NCBI GenBank assembly: GCA_031316155.1
Contig: JALDRB010000002.1
Location: 248,001 to 312,000, forward strand
DNA from: Candidatus Scalindua sp.
Lineage (GTDB): Bacteria > Planctomycetota > Brocadiia > Brocadiales > Scalinduaceae
Direction of reading: 5' to 3'
Length of the DNA stretch: 64,000 bases
This document shows positions 16,714 through 26,412 of this stretch, in pieces (the first letter of the stretch is position 1; every line of letters starts with the position of its first letter). Below the pieces are notes generated by a model. That model had not been told where the DNA came from. It worked only from the letters and a program-made list of their open reading frames with translations, and did not search any database. The translations under genes and the position numbers were made by a program.

Positions 16714-18939
16714 TTATGACTTCAGAAAAAACGGTTGAAATTTATTATATAAGGAGAGGAGTTTCTGTTTGTAATGTTTGATATTTTCATCCGGTTTTTT
16801 TTCATTCCACTGCGAGGCAAGTTTGCAATTATCGAAAACTCTCACTTTGCTTTTGTTGCCAATCACATAATAGGAGATCTGGTCGCCAGGCTGATAGTTA
16901 CGCTTTGATTTGATGGCTAATTCATAAGATGCTGAGGCGCTCCGTCTCTTCCTGTTTACTTTTTCAGCATAAACGTCAAGAGATTCCTGCAGCGTTTCTG
17001 TTTTTATGAACATTTTTTTATCCCATTTGTGATTAGTAAGCTCGTCTATATATTTTTGTAAGAGATCTTCAATTTCATTTTCTCTGTCAGTAAGAACGAG
17101 ATAAAACATCTCTTCCATGAACTTCCGTTGAAACAGTTCCAGACCTCTTGAACGGAGACCAGATCCCTTGATAATCATTTGATCGTTATAGTCAAGGAGT
17201 ACATAGTTCTTGATCTTATAACTTAACATGGACTTGTATTTGCCGGCAAGCTCGAGGTTTATGCCTGGCGGCAATATGTCTGAGAGTTCCTGAACTATCC
17301 TTTTTTCTTCCTCGTCCGTCCTGATATTTTCGGGTGGCACAAAGTAAATGCCGTCGGTGTCAATTTCAATTACTCTACAGTTGTTGTCCTCAAGCCACGT
17401 GACCATACTTTTAATAAGTTCTCTCCCTTTTGTGGTAACCTTGTCAGCTGCACCGAAATCACTGAAGTGTCCATAGGTAAAACCCAAATAACCGTAAAAT
17501 GAATTTATAAGGATCTTGAATGTGGATTGAAGCGCATCAAAATACATCCTTTCAGCCTTTGTCTTTCCAGCAACAACCATCTTCTTTGCCTTCAGACGAA
17601 AATCTTTTAAGTCTTCCAGTAATGATTTGAATATTTGCAACACATCTGTTTTCGGCAGATATTTGAAGGTTAGGATTATTGAGGGGTAGAGCGACTGTAC
17701 ATCGCAATACAGGATCCTCTTCACTACGCCCCGGCAAAAAATATCGGTATATCCACCTGAATATTCTTTCGGTCTGGGCAGATGGGGGATCGACTGGTTT
17801 GCGTTTATATACTCCCGAATAAAAAGTGAGTTGATTTTGGTTGCATTGCCCCGGATTATGACATTTTGAAAAGAATAGGGAAATATCTGAGTCTGATAAA
17901 AAAAACTTTGACTCAGAATTTCACTAATAGCCCTTGTCTCTCTGACATCGTCCATTGCATATTTCAGGAGTTCTTCAGGTTCATTATGATAATACCAGTT
18001 TATTTTTTCAGGTTTTATGTAAGTCCTTTCCAGGGCGGCAACATTAAAGTGTTTAGCTACCATCTTTAAACCATAACTTTCCAAACTCCGTGTGGTCACA
18101 TCATACATCTGTGCAAGGAGATACGTATCGACAATATGGCGGCCATATGCCTCAAATTTTCTATAGGCAATTGTTCTTTCGGCAATGTTTAGGCGTGATT
18201 GATGCGACTTAATGATCTTCTTATTACGGCCAATTGCTAAGGGTACCTTATGTCTCTTTGCGCGTATGTCTATATAATGCAAATCAAAATTAAAGATATT
18301 GTGTCCCTCTATTACATCGGGATCTCTCAAGTTAATTTGTTCTATCATAATCTCCAGCATTTTCTTCTCATCAAAGTCTTTTCCTGAGATAGAGTATTCC
18401 CATCCGCTGTTATCTGAAAGCGAGATCACGATAATTCTGTCTTTTTCCCTTTCTGGATTTGAGAAATCATATCCTTCCTCACAATAGGTTTCAATGTCAA
18501 GCTGGAGTCTTATTAACTCATGAAAAGATATCCCTTTAAAAAGAGTGAGACCTGTGATAAGAAGGAATTGATGAACCGGATCATTCAAATAATAATATGG
18601 AGTATTAAAACTCGTTGATGATGCACCGGTGGTTTTTTTTAGATATTTTATTAAATGCTGCAAATCGATCCAATTATTCAAAAATATCACGTATTGATAA
18701 TGTGCATCCCCCTGGAGTTTTTTTGCTTCAAAGGGATATGACCATTCGTTGAGAAATTCAGTTTTTTTTAAGAAGAGAAAAGGTTTGAATAGTTCCTTCC
18801 TGGATGTTATTTTTCCTCCTTTTCGGAAAAATATCTCCATACTACTGTTACCATCAAATTCAACAGCGGTAATGCAAGGTGTGGAATCGCGGCCAAAAAG
18901 GATCTTATTTTCGTGAAAGGAAACCTTTTGAAATTTCAT
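16714..18939 (-). CDS. Family B DNA polymerase
   Basis: 741 residues. The N-terminal 3'-5' exonuclease domain shows RLQLDIETY (Exo I), EGHNIFNFDLHY (Exo II) and LKYAMDDV (Exo III), so proofreading seems intact. The polymerase motifs are YCDVQSLYPSIIL (motif A, about residue 410), KILINSFYGYLGF (motif B) and IEIDTDGIYF (motif C), with both catalytic aspartates. KXY-like KYKSMLSYKIKNY is also present. The layout matches Pol II/archaeal-type polymerases, shorter than E. coli PolB (783). It could serve in repair or translesion synthesis; there is no replication gene beside it. No clear Shine-Dalgarno precedes the ATG. Confidence 0.93.
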   Translation of the reverse strand: MKFQKVSFHENKILFGRDSTPCITAVEFDGNSSMEIFFRKGGKITSRKELFKPFLFLKKTEFLNEWSYPFEAKKLQGDAHYQYVIFLNNWIDLQHLIKYLKKTTGASSTSFNTPYYYLNDPVHQFLLITGLTLFKGISFHELIRLQLDIETYCEEGYDFSNPEREKDRIIVISLSDNSGWEYSISGKDFDEKKMLEIMIEQINLRDPDVIEGHNIFNFDLHYIDIRAKRHKVPLAIGRNKKIIKSHQSRLNIAERTIAYRKFEAYGRHIVDTYLLAQMYDVTTRSLESYGLKMVAKHFNVAALERTYIKPEKINWYYHNEPEELLKYAMDDVRETRAISEILSQSFFYQTQIFPYSFQNVIIRGNATKINSLFIREYINANQSIPHLPRPKEYSGGYTDIFCRGVVKRILYCDVQSLYPSIILTFKYLPKTDVLQIFKSLLEDLKDFRLKAKKMVVAGKTKAERMYFDALQSTFKILINSFYGYLGFTYGHFSDFGAADKVTTKGRELIKSMVTWLEDNNCRVIEIDTDGIYFVPPENIRTDEEEKRIVQELSDILPPGINLELAGKYKSMLSYKIKNYVLLDYNDQMIIKGSGLRSRGLELFQRKFMEEMFYLVLTDRENEIEDLLQKYIDELTNHKWDKKMFIKTETLQESLDVYAEKVNRKRRSASASYELAIKSKRNYQPGDQISYYVIGNKSKVRVFDNCKLASQWNEKKPDENIKHYKQKLLSLYNKFQPFFLKS

Positions 18940-18980
18940 ATTTATTTGAATGCGGTAATCAAAAATACGTGTTAATTATA

Positions 18981-19160
18981 AGAGGTTTTTTTTAAATAAC
19001 AACCCTGTTGAGACAAAATCAAACAGCTTTACAATTTAATTATTCTTTATATTGATATCTTAAGAGAAAATTTGAAAACCGTTTGTTTTCATTTGACAAT
19101 CTGACAGAGCTAGAACCAAAAAGGAATAAAGGTATAATGTGTTCTAACTCGGCCAGATTG
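18981..19160 (+). repeat. ~180-bp hairpin-ended dispersed repeat, copy 1
   Basis: Shares GGTTTTTTTTAA, AATCAAACAGCTTTACAATTTA, AAATTTGAAAACCG and GACAGAGCTAGAA with copies at 19513-19690 and 62514-62710. It ends in an imperfect stem between 19095 and 19160 (AATCTGACAGAG... pairs with ...CGGCCAGATT). It sits 40 bp from the start of the polymerase gene, in the opposite direction. Confidence 0.75.
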
Positions 19161-19269
19161 AGAAACGCAAATACCATTTTCCAGGGTTTCAAGCGAACCT
19201 TTTCAGCAATTTTGCACACGCTTAGACAAAGTGTATTGTCTCTTTTTAGTAATATACTCATCTGATTAT

Positions 19270-19335
19270 GGTTTTCGGACCTGCCTGTGCGTCGCACGCA
19301 GACAGGTAAAACCGAAAACCAAATCGGTTTTAGTA
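19270..19335. repeat. 29-bp palindromic repeat nested in a larger inverted repeat
   Basis: The 29-bp unit (19279-19307, ACCTG...CAGGT) is flanked by GGTTTTCGG (19270-19278) and CCGAAAACC (19312-19320). The right arm continues as AACCGAAAACCAAATCGGTT, the same hairpin word found at 33441-33460. Confidence 0.8.
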
Positions 19336-19512
19336 TAAAAGGAAGTTTCTTGTAGAATAAGAGGGTAAACTTTGTTTACAATGAAAATAAACATATTGAG
19401 ACTTAGTATTTGCAGTTTTTTGGATAGGGGATTAAAATCTCTGTTTCCTGCTTGGTTCATGCCCGTTCGAAAAACAGTAATATCAAAGCTTTGGAATAAT
19501 ACATGGTTCTTT

Positions 19513-19690
19513 ATAAAAGGTTTTTTTTAAGTAATAACGCTGTTAATCTAAAATTAAACAACTTTACATTTTAGCTTTTTTTATCGTAATAAGGAAAAGT
19601 TTGGAAACCGTAGGTGTTCATTTAACAACTTGACCGAACAGGAAAAGATATGAAATTTATTCCTTGTTGGTTCTGGCTCGGCCAAGTTGG
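19513..19690 (+). repeat. ~180-bp hairpin-ended dispersed repeat, copy 2
   Basis: Begins GGTTTTTTTTAAGTAATAAC and ends in a stem whose outer arms are AACTTGACCGA and CTCGGCCAAGTT. It ends about 65 bp before the M20 amidohydrolase start. Confidence 0.75.
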
Positions 19691-19755
19691 GGTATAGATA
19701 ATTATTGCTTTGCTGTTCACATGACACTCTTCTTAAAAGATAGGAGCTTAATAAT

Positions 19756-20925
19756 ATGAATATCGTGTCAAAAAAGCTGTTCGACCATATGGTCTATTTG
19801 CGTCGACAGATACATAAGTATCCGGAACTTGGATATCGGGAAGTAAAAACTGCCGCCATTATCAAGGAAGAGCTTAACAAACTTGGTATCGAGCAAACTA
19901 CCGGTATTGGAGGAACGGGTGTGATAGGGGAAATTTGTTCATCACATGATAGGGAGCCCATAGTAGCGCTGAGAGCTGATATGGATGCAATTGCTATCCA
20001 TGAGGAGACAGGTCTTGAATTTGCCTCGCAGGTAGATGGTGTAATGCATGCCTGTGGTCATGATGGCCATGTAGCAATGTTATTAGGAGCTGCATCATTA
20101 TTGAAAGAATCTCTGAAAACCGGAAGTGTCTTGCTTGTTTTTCAACCGGCGGAAGAGGGTGGTGGGGGTGCGAAGAAAATTATGGATTCGAATTTACTGG
20201 AAAAGGCCGGTGCAATATTTGCCTGCCATTTGGATAGACATTATGCGGTTGGAAAGGCGGTAGTCCAGGAAGGCCCGATATCTGCTTTTACTGATCGATT
20301 TGATATAACTGTTAAAGGTAAGGGTGGACATGTGGCTCAACCACACGATACCGTTGACGCCATCGTTGTTGCCAGTCTCATCATCATGGCCTTGCAGACA
20401 ATAGTATCTCGTGAGATAGACCCGCTCCATCCTTCAATCGTGTCTGTTGGTAAGATCGAGGGGGGATCTGTTCCGAATGCAGTTGCAGCAAGTGCCAGGC
20501 TTTCCGGCACGATACGTACAACAGAGAAACATGTGCGTGAACAGATAAAATCAGGTGTTCGACGCATTGCAGTTGCAGCAGGTTCATTGCATAATGCAGA
20601 GGTTACCGTTGAAATTATCGAAGGATATCCATCGGTTATCAATACTATTGAGGAGTCAAAGGTTGCAAGGAAGGCGGTGATAAATCTTTTTGGTGACCAG
20701 GCTCTCGTTGATACAAAATTTGTAAGCATGGGAGGAGAAGATTTTTCCTATTATCTCGAAAAAATCCCAGGTTGCCTTGTAAGGATCGGAGCACAAAAGA
20801 AAGGTTTTGAGAATGTTCCTGCTCATAGTTCTCTTTTCGACTTTGATGAGAACGCGATGGGTGTAGGTGCTGGTTTTCTTTCAGAAGTAGCAAAACTGGC
20901 CATTGAGAGACTTTCAAAGAAATAA
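19756..20925 (+). CDS. M20 family metal-dependent amidohydrolase (N-acyl amino acid hydrolase type)
   Basis: 389 residues, full family length. Metal-site motifs: ALRADMDAIAIHEETG (Asp plus substrate-side residues), HACGHDGHVAMLLGAA (His ligand), QPAEEGGGGA (catalytic Glu pair), and a C-terminal MGGEDFSYY with the last ligands. The lid/dimerisation domain spans roughly residues 185-300 (GKGGHVAQPH). Family members hydrolyse N-acetyl or other N-acyl amino acids, hippurate or IAA conjugates; it is cytoplasmic. AGGAG lies 9 nt before ATG. The substrate is not determinable. Confidence 0.92.
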   Translation: MNIVSKKLFDHMVYLRRQIHKYPELGYREVKTAAIIKEELNKLGIEQTTGIGGTGVIGEICSSHDREPIVALRADMDAIAIHEETGLEFASQVDGVMHACGHDGHVAMLLGAASLLKESLKTGSVLLVFQPAEEGGGGAKKIMDSNLLEKAGAIFACHLDRHYAVGKAVVQEGPISAFTDRFDITVKGKGGHVAQPHDTVDAIVVASLIIMALQTIVSREIDPLHPSIVSVGKIEGGSVPNAVAASARLSGTIRTTEKHVREQIKSGVRRIAVAAGSLHNAEVTVEIIEGYPSVINTIEESKVARKAVINLFGDQALVDTKFVSMGGEDFSYYLEKIPGCLVRIGAQKKGFENVPAHSSLFDFDENAMGVGAGFLSEVAKLAIERLSKK

Positions 20926-21260
20926 GCACCAAATAATAAAAGCCAAATAACAAACAAATTCCAACAAGCTTGAAGAGCATTCTGGCGGGTAGGTAAAGTT
21001 CGAAATATCCAAACCATTATGAGATGAGTATAGAAGATCGGATATTCCAGTTTGTCAAAAATGTTTCTCTTTACATTATAAGAATAAGAAATTTTCAAAA
21101 ACTATTTCTATAACATAGAATAAAGTAGTTTAACATTTCATAAATTGGAATTGGTAATTTGTTTGTAGTTTGTGATTTGTTACTTATTAATCCCCTACTT
21201 TGTTCCGGCTTGTCCGGGTTAGGTTTATTATCCTGACAATCTGGATCGGCCGGGGTTGGG
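20926..21260. other. Repeat-containing intergenic region
   Basis: 335 bp between convergent genes. It has weak matches to the AT-rich dispersed repeat: GCACCAAATAATAAAAGCC and AAATAACAAACAAATTCC (20926-20960), and TTTGTTTGTAGTTTGTGATT (21158-21180), plus TTCCGGCTTGTCCGGG near 21205. No gene is supported. Confidence 0.5.
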
Positions 21261-21764
21261 TTAGAACAACCGATGGTTCTTTCTTTTTGCTATTGGAGGT
21301 CCGATTATTTCAGCAAATACTATAGCACCTTGAAGATCTTCCTTCGACTTGGTTTCCCAGGGGAACTTCTTATGGTAACCATCTCTCTTTTTGGGAGGAG
21401 CAGGTTGTTTTTTTTCTATTGCTTGTTCATTCAAAGGACTGGTGAATTCACCAGTCCTTTTTTTTACTTCTGGTTCTGGCACATTACTTTTTTTTAATGG
21501 TCCTGGTTTTTTCTTTATAGCAGTAATCTTTTGTTTATTTTCCTGGACTCTTCTCTGTGGTCTCCTCTCAGGTTCTTCAATACCAAGAATCTCTTCGAGG
21601 TATGTACTCAGGGTTTCACTTCTTTCCCTTCCCTTACGTTTTTCTTCAATGATTCTTTCTCTATTGGTACCAGATTTCATCTTCGCCCGGTTTTTCAGGG
21701 CAGTGATTACAAGAAAGATCACAAATATTATAGCCCAGATTAATTGACCAAATCCTACTTCCAT
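21261..21764 (-). CDS. Small membrane-anchored hypothetical protein
   Basis: 167 residues: an N-terminal membrane helix (LIWAIIFVIFLVITAL, residues 8-23), a long basic, proline-rich and probably disordered cytoplasmic section (RERIIEEKRKGRER, PGPLKKSNVPEPEVKKR), and a short conserved-looking C-terminus LQGAIVFAEIIGPPIAKRK. Tails of the form AIVxxEIxGPPxA occur at the end of many uncharacterised small proteins of this build in anaerobic bacteria. AAGGAG precedes the start. It follows floA on the same strand after 126 bp, so it may belong to the floA/nfeD transcript. Function unknown. Confidence 0.72.
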   Translation of the reverse strand: MEVGFGQLIWAIIFVIFLVITALKNRAKMKSGTNRERIIEEKRKGRERSETLSTYLEEILGIEEPERRPQRRVQENKQKITAIKKKPGPLKKSNVPEPEVKKRTGEFTSPLNEQAIEKKQPAPPKKRDGYHKKFPWETKSKEDLQGAIVFAEIIGPPIAKRKNHRLF

Positions 21765-21870
21765 ATTTTTACTCCTTCCCTGGTAAAAGCCTTAACAGAT
21801 AATGAGGAAAGAACTCGATTGTATAGGAATTCCCATTTTAAGAACAAATTTATCAATAGCTTACATTTTT

Positions 21871-21886
21871 TGTGCGCAAGCACATA
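21871..21886. repeat. Single hairpin of the three-hairpin repeat family
   Basis: TGTGCGCAAGCACATA, identical in layout to the first stem of the copies at 6068, 30771 and 63896. It lies 5 bp behind the floA stop codon. Confidence 0.55.
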
Positions 21887-21890
21887 ATCG

Positions 21891-22919
21891 TTATGTTTTC
21901 GTACTGTCATCACCCGTCTTGGATATGCTCGTTCTCATTTCGGTATCAGCTTGAATATTTTTCAGATGATAATAATCCATTATTCCCAGATTCCCCTCCC
22001 TGAATGCTTGAGATATTGCCTTGGGGATCTCTGCTTCTGCAAGGACAACTTTTGACCTGTTTTCAACGACCAGGGCCTTCATTTCCTGCTCTCTTGCAAC
22101 AGCCATTGCCCTTCGTTTTTCTGCCTCTGCCTGCGCAACAATTTTGTCAGCTTCTGCCTGGTCAGATTGAAGTTTCGCCCCGATATTTTCACCTACATCA
22201 ATATCAGCAATATCAATAGACAAAATCTCAAACGCTGTTCCTGAATCCAACCCTTTCTCTAAAACCCTTTTAGATATGGAGTCCGGGTTTTGTAATACCT
22301 CTTTATGTGTTAAAGCTGATCCAATCGTGGTAACAATACCTTCGCCAACTCGTGCAATGATTGTCTCCTCGGTGGCACCTCCCACGAGACGTTCTATATT
22401 TGCTCTTACCGTTACTCTTGCCTTTGCCTTAAGCTGAATACCATCCATAGCTACTGCATCAATTGTCTGTCTGCCCTTCTTCGGATCAGGGCAATCGATT
22501 ACCTTCGGATTCACGCTTGTTCTTACGGCATCGAGGACGTCTCTTCCTGCCAAATCGATAGCGCAAGCTCTGTCGAAACCAAGATCAATCTTCGCCTTGT
22601 CGGCAGCTATCAAAGCCCTTACAACATTTTGCACATTTCCTCTTGCCAGATAATGTGCTTCGAGAAGGGGTGTTGAGCAATCCAAGCCAGCCTTTTTTGC
22701 CATGATGCGAGATTCTACAATAATCCGGGCATTAACCCGTCTGAATGTCATTCCAATTAATTGTGTAAGTTCAACGTTAGCGCCGGATGCTAACGCTTGT
22801 ATATATAACCAACCATATTTAAATATGAGGAGAAGAATAATAATGAGAAAGATTAAGCCTACAACAATTCCAACCGTTAAGATCTCCTTTGAAACGGCTA
22901 ACAAGGGCATATTGAACAT
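21891..22919 (-). CDS. floA: Flotillin-like protein FloA
   Basis: 342 residues. One N-terminal membrane helix ([18 protein letters not shown]), then the FloA-type body: [62 protein letters not shown] flotillin-like helical region with [19 protein letters not shown] follows. FloA organises functional membrane microdomains, usually beside NfeD proteins, as here. AAGGAGG lies just before the ATG and overlaps the end of the short nfeD gene, so translation of the two is probably coupled. Confidence 0.95.
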   Translation of the reverse strand: MFNMPLLAVSKEILTVGIVVGLIFLIIILLLIFKYGWLYIQALASGANVELTQLIGMTFRRVNARIIVESRIMAKKAGLDCSTPLLEAHYLARGNVQNVVRALIAADKAKIDLGFDRACAIDLAGRDVLDAVRTSVNPKVIDCPDPKKGRQTIDAVAMDGIQLKAKARVTVRANIERLVGGATEETIIARVGEGIVTTIGSALTHKEVLQNPDSISKRVLEKGLDSGTAFEILSIDIADIDVGENIGAKLQSDQAEADKIVAQAEAEKRRAMAVAREQEMKALVVENRSKVVLAEAEIPKAISQAFREGNLGIMDYYHLKNIQADTEMRTSISKTGDDSTKT

Positions 22920-22938
22920 AGTTTCCTCCTTAATGTTG

Positions 22939-23397
22939 TTATAAATTTACCGGTTTAACAACTATTCTATTTCCTTTTACGTCTATCACCTTTACCCTGG
23001 TATTTTTGAAATCATTTCTCCTTCTGAAATAACGTCTACTCTTTTACCGTTAATGCTTGCGGTACCTGATGGTCGTAATGTCGTAACTGCAACACCTTCT
23101 GCAGATAATAGCTCTTGCGCTCTATCCATTGCAGAAGAAAAACCCTTTTCAGATGCATTTATGGTAAAAGTTTTGAAAGTATTTTGTACCACGAGAAAAA
23201 AAGATCGGTATAAAACAGACTCCCAGCATGAGCAATATGTGGCCTACCATATTTGATATGTGTAAATAAGCAAGAATAATGCTCGTTATAACACAGCCAG
23301 CACCACAGAGACCAACTATTACTCCCGGGATGAAAAGTTCAATCGTAATAGCCGCTAAACCAATAATATATAACGTTATGATGCCTGCAATACTCAT
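22939..23397 (-). pseudogene. Short NfeD protein, broken by two frameshifts
   Basis: The product can be followed through three frames. Frame 1 (23397 to about 23203) gives MSIAGIITLYIIGLAAITIE, a membrane part ending IPIFF. Frame 2 continues LVVQNTFKTFTINASEKG and EGVAVTTLRPSGTASINGKR to GEMISK. Frame 3 gives NTRVKVIDVKGNRIVVKPV, the normal NfeD OB-fold end, stopping at 22939. The shifts fall in A7 at 23196-23202 (six would restore frame) and T5 at 23003-23007 (six would restore frame). Repaired length is about 151 residues, normal for short NfeD. Conservation on both sides suggests a recent lesion or consensus errors. Confidence 0.85.
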
Positions 23398-23450
23398 TCT
23401 TTGTATTTTTCGGTTTTTGTCGTATGAATAGACTTAAATCGCTTTTACTA

Positions 23451-24947
23451 CTATTCTGTTTCCCTAATCTCTATAATCTCTACTGGATGACCCTTTTCAA
23501 TATACTCTCCATTTGTCACTACATCGAGAGTGTGATTATCTACTTCAATTTTTCCTGTAGGATGCAATGTTGTTATGGCAATTCCGCTTTTGCCTGTTAA
23601 CGCACTTGAACTTTCTGGTTGAGAGGATATGGCTAAACCGTTTGTAGTTGCAGCTTCAGCGGTTAAAATCAAACGGCTGAAAATAGGTATACCGGGCATA
23701 TATTTTACCAGCATGAAGATTGCAATTCCGCTTCCCAGGAAACTGCAAAGAATTGTAAGTATGTTTTTGGTGAACGTTTCCGTATCGTATGGTGTCTTGG
23801 GCAGCGTAAAATCCTGAAATGATAATGTAACACCTATTAATATGAGAATAATACCTGTAATTCCGGCGATGCCAAAGCCAGGTATTACCAGTATCTCTGC
23901 TGCAAGTAAAGCAATGCCGAGGAAAAAGACAATAATTTCAGGTGCTTCAGCCAGTCCAACAAGATACTTACTTAAGAAAACGGTGGCAAGGCACAGAACT
24001 CCAATGATTCCGGGAAGTCCGAAGCCTGGGGCCTTGAATTCTATCCATAGAGCAACTAATCCGATTCCAAGTAAAATAGGCGCCATCATTTCAAGAAATC
24101 GAACCATTTCCTCAGACCAGTTTGTCTCCAGCAGCGATATTGTGTTCTCGTCCACATGAAGTAGTCTGAGCAGCTCCTCTCTGTTCTTTACTACTTCCTT
24201 TGCAAAATGGTACTGATGAGCTTCCTTCGCATGCATTGTTAGGAGTTTTCCTTCTTCAATTATTAATTTCTTGGACTTGATTTTTTTTTGTTCCTCTTCG
24301 GTGAATTCTTTTAGTTCTCTGCTTGAAATGTAATACCCTTCCGGTTTCTCTTCTGTCGTTATAAAATATACCTCAATCTCTTTCGTTACCATAGCTTCAG
24401 CAAGCAAAACAGGGTAGCCATTTTTTTCCGCAAACTTTCTGAATTTTGTCCTCAAAACTGTTTGTATTTTCTCTCCCACTGTTTTGTAACCTCCTTCAGA
24501 TGAAGGAACTATTGGTTCGCAATCTCCTAACTCAGATTGAGGAGCCATGTAAATCTCGTTACATGAAATTGCTATGAGTGCCCCGGCTGAAATTGCCTTT
24601 GTAGGGATAAAGGCAATTGTTTTAGCAAAACTGATGTTGCTGATATATTCAGATATTTCAAAAGCGGGTTTTAGGCTGCCACCAAAGGTGTCAATCTCTA
24701 AAACGATAAGGTCTGAACCGTTTTTCCTGGCAATATCTGCCCTTCTTTCAAGAGAGCTGCGAAGCCCTCCGTCGATCATCTCGCTCAAAGGGATGATTGA
24801 CACATTTTTGTAAGTGCTATCATCTTTTGTCTGTAACGAAACTTTTGTTTCTTCAGAGTTCGCAGTCGTTATTTGTTTGGAAATGGCAGGACTTGCTAGG
24901 GAGAGTAGGAATAGTAACTGAAATATGGTGCGTATAAGTTTTTTCAT
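23451..24947 (-). CDS. nfeD: Long NfeD: ClpP-class membrane serine protease with NfeD domain
   Basis: 498 residues. Signal peptide (LIRTIFQLLFLLSLASPAIS). The ClpP-like periplasmic protease domain (residues ~50-270) shows VLEIDTFGGSL and ISAGALIAISC with the nucleophile Ser-Ala-Gly. Four to five membrane helices follow (MVRFLEMMAPILLGIGLVAL to GSGIAIFMLVKYMPG), then a C-terminal OB-fold NfeD domain (GKSGIAITTLHPTGKIEV). The archaeal homologue PH1510 cleaves stomatin with a Ser-Lys dyad. It heads the nfeD-nfeD-floA operon. Confidence 0.93.
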   Translation of the reverse strand: MKKLIRTIFQLLFLLSLASPAISKQITTANSEETKVSLQTKDDSTYKNVSIIPLSEMIDGGLRSSLERRADIARKNGSDLIVLEIDTFGGSLKPAFEISEYISNISFAKTIAFIPTKAISAGALIAISCNEIYMAPQSELGDCEPIVPSSEGGYKTVGEKIQTVLRTKFRKFAEKNGYPVLLAEAMVTKEIEVYFITTEEKPEGYYISSRELKEFTEEEQKKIKSKKLIIEEGKLLTMHAKEAHQYHFAKEVVKNREELLRLLHVDENTISLLETNWSEEMVRFLEMMAPILLGIGLVALWIEFKAPGFGLPGIIGVLCLATVFLSKYLVGLAEAPEIIVFFLGIALLAAEILVIPGFGIAGITGIILILIGVTLSFQDFTLPKTPYDTETFTKNILTILCSFLGSGIAIFMLVKYMPGIPIFSRLILTAEAATTNGLAISSQPESSSALTGKSGIAITTLHPTGKIEVDNHTLDVVTNGEYIEKGHPVEIIEIRETE

Positions 24948-25046
24948 TATAAAGCTTTAACATACTGCCTAATCACTTTATTCGGATCAAATTTAACAGA
25001 AAATGAAGTGCTTGTCAACTTCAAAAGCTTGTTTGGAAAGTATTGT

Positions 25047-25075
25047 TTGACAATTGGTAAGCATAAAGTTATATA
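25047..25075 (+). promoter_or_regulatory. Sigma70-type promoter before the PAS histidine kinase
   Basis: TTGACA (25047-25052), 17-bp spacer, TATATA (25070-25075), 25 bp before the kinase ATG at 25100. Confidence 0.55.
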
Positions 25076-25099
25076 TATTACCGTTTTCATATCAACCAA

Positions 25100-26395
25100 A
25101 TGCAACCTTTCTTCATGTACCCTATGTCACATCAATCAGATTCAGAAATAAGAGAGCACTGCAAAGATGGAAATTTTGATATTCAGGCCTTTGCCAATGA
25201 ATATTTATATTCAATGGTGGAAAATGCCGGAGATGGTATTGTTGGAATAGCAAAAGATGGCACAATCTTTTCATGGAACCTCTGTGCTGAAAAAATTTTT
25301 GGATATGGAAAGGAAGAAGCAATAGGCAGCAATATAAATATTATCGTACCTGAAGACAAGAGAGAAGAAAAACAGCAACTCCTTGACAAAGTTATGGCTA
25401 AAGGGGAAATCGTAAAAAGGTTTGAAACGGACAGGATCATGAAGAATGGAGAAAAAGTTGTTATCAATGCAACAATATCTCCAATTAAGAATAGTGCTGG
25501 TGATATAGTGGGTACTACTGAGATATACAGGACTTTGACGGAAGAAGAATTTATGAGAAAGAGAATTACCCAATTTGAGAAGCTGATTTCCATGGGGAAA
25601 TTGGCAGCAGAGATTGCTCATCAAGTAAATAGTCCATTGGGAGCTGTCATGGGTCGGATACAGTTAATATTGAAAAATATTGACAAATTTGACAAGGAAA
25701 TGTTTATAAAAAATCTGGAACAGATGTTAAGCAGTTGTGACCATATTCGAACTGCTATAGGAAGTCTGTTAGATTATACAAGAAGAATTGTTACAAAAGA
25801 GCCTATAGAAATAAATGATATCGTCAGTGACTCCATCAAAATGATGTCCCACAGGTTAATGATTAAGAGTATTACTCTGCAGAAGACATTATCAGATAAT
25901 TTACCTTGTATTCTGGGAATTAGTGGAGAATTAATTCATGTATTTGTAAATATTATCTCTAACGCTATTGATGCAATGGAGAATAATGGGAAATTAGTTA
26001 TTGTGACAGATTTTATAAGAGGCTCAGAGTCTGTAGCTGAAGACTTAGTTCGAGTTACGATAAGCGATAATGGGCACGGTATTTGCGAAAAAAACATTAA
26101 AAAAGTTTTTACTCCATTTTTTACTACAAAAGATGTAGGGAAGGGTACCGGTTTAGGGCTTTCCGTTGTTAAAAGAATTGTAAAAATGCACAAGGGTAAT
26201 GTCGATGTATTGAGTAAAGAGAATCAAGGAACCAGTTTTATATTTTCATTTCCTGCTTTGAATGCTGATGAAAAACAGACGAATGTATTAATTGTTGAAG
26301 ACGATTTAAGTATGAGAGAATTTCTGAGAGATCTTCTTGACGGAGATTACCATGTGGATTGTGCAATCCATGGTGGTGATGCAAAGAAAAACTAG
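25100..26395 (+). CDS. PAS-domain histidine kinase with start of a receiver domain (frameshifted into next frame)
   Basis: 431 residues, no membrane segment. PAS domain about residues 35-145 (NAGDGIVGIAKDGTIFSWN), HisKA with EIAHQVNSPLGAVMGRI (phospho-His about residue 174), and HATPase with NIISNAIDAME, ISDNGHGI, FTPFFTTK and GKGTGLGLS. After the HATPase the frame runs straight into a receiver domain (TNVLIVEDDLSMREFL) and stops at AKKN. One extra A in A5 at 26387-26391 would read AKKKLVDKIYDLVITDV and join it to the next frame. The kinase therefore appears fused to the sigma54 activator, or the boundary was lost. Confidence 0.87.
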   Translation: MQPFFMYPMSHQSDSEIREHCKDGNFDIQAFANEYLYSMVENAGDGIVGIAKDGTIFSWNLCAEKIFGYGKEEAIGSNINIIVPEDKREEKQQLLDKVMAKGEIVKRFETDRIMKNGEKVVINATISPIKNSAGDIVGTTEIYRTLTEEEFMRKRITQFEKLISMGKLAAEIAHQVNSPLGAVMGRIQLILKNIDKFDKEMFIKNLEQMLSSCDHIRTAIGSLLDYTRRIVTKEPIEINDIVSDSIKMMSHRLMIKSITLQKTLSDNLPCILGISGELIHVFVNIISNAIDAMENNGKLVIVTDFIRGSESVAEDLVRVTISDNGHGICEKNIKKVFTPFFTTKDVGKGTGLGLSVVKRIVKMHKGNVDVLSKENQGTSFIFSFPALNADEKQTNVLIVEDDLSMREFLRDLLDGDYHVDCAIHGGDAKKN

Positions 26396-26412
26396 TAGAT
26401 AAAATATATGAT

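Noticed and set aside
19083..19460. Short frames on both strands between polymerase and M20 genes
   Set aside because: They lie within dispersed repeats and palindromes that recur elsewhere in non-coding positions.
18981..19690. CRISPR array suspected from repeated blocks
   Set aside because: Only two divergent ~180-bp copies at this place, no regular short repeats or spacers, no cas genes.
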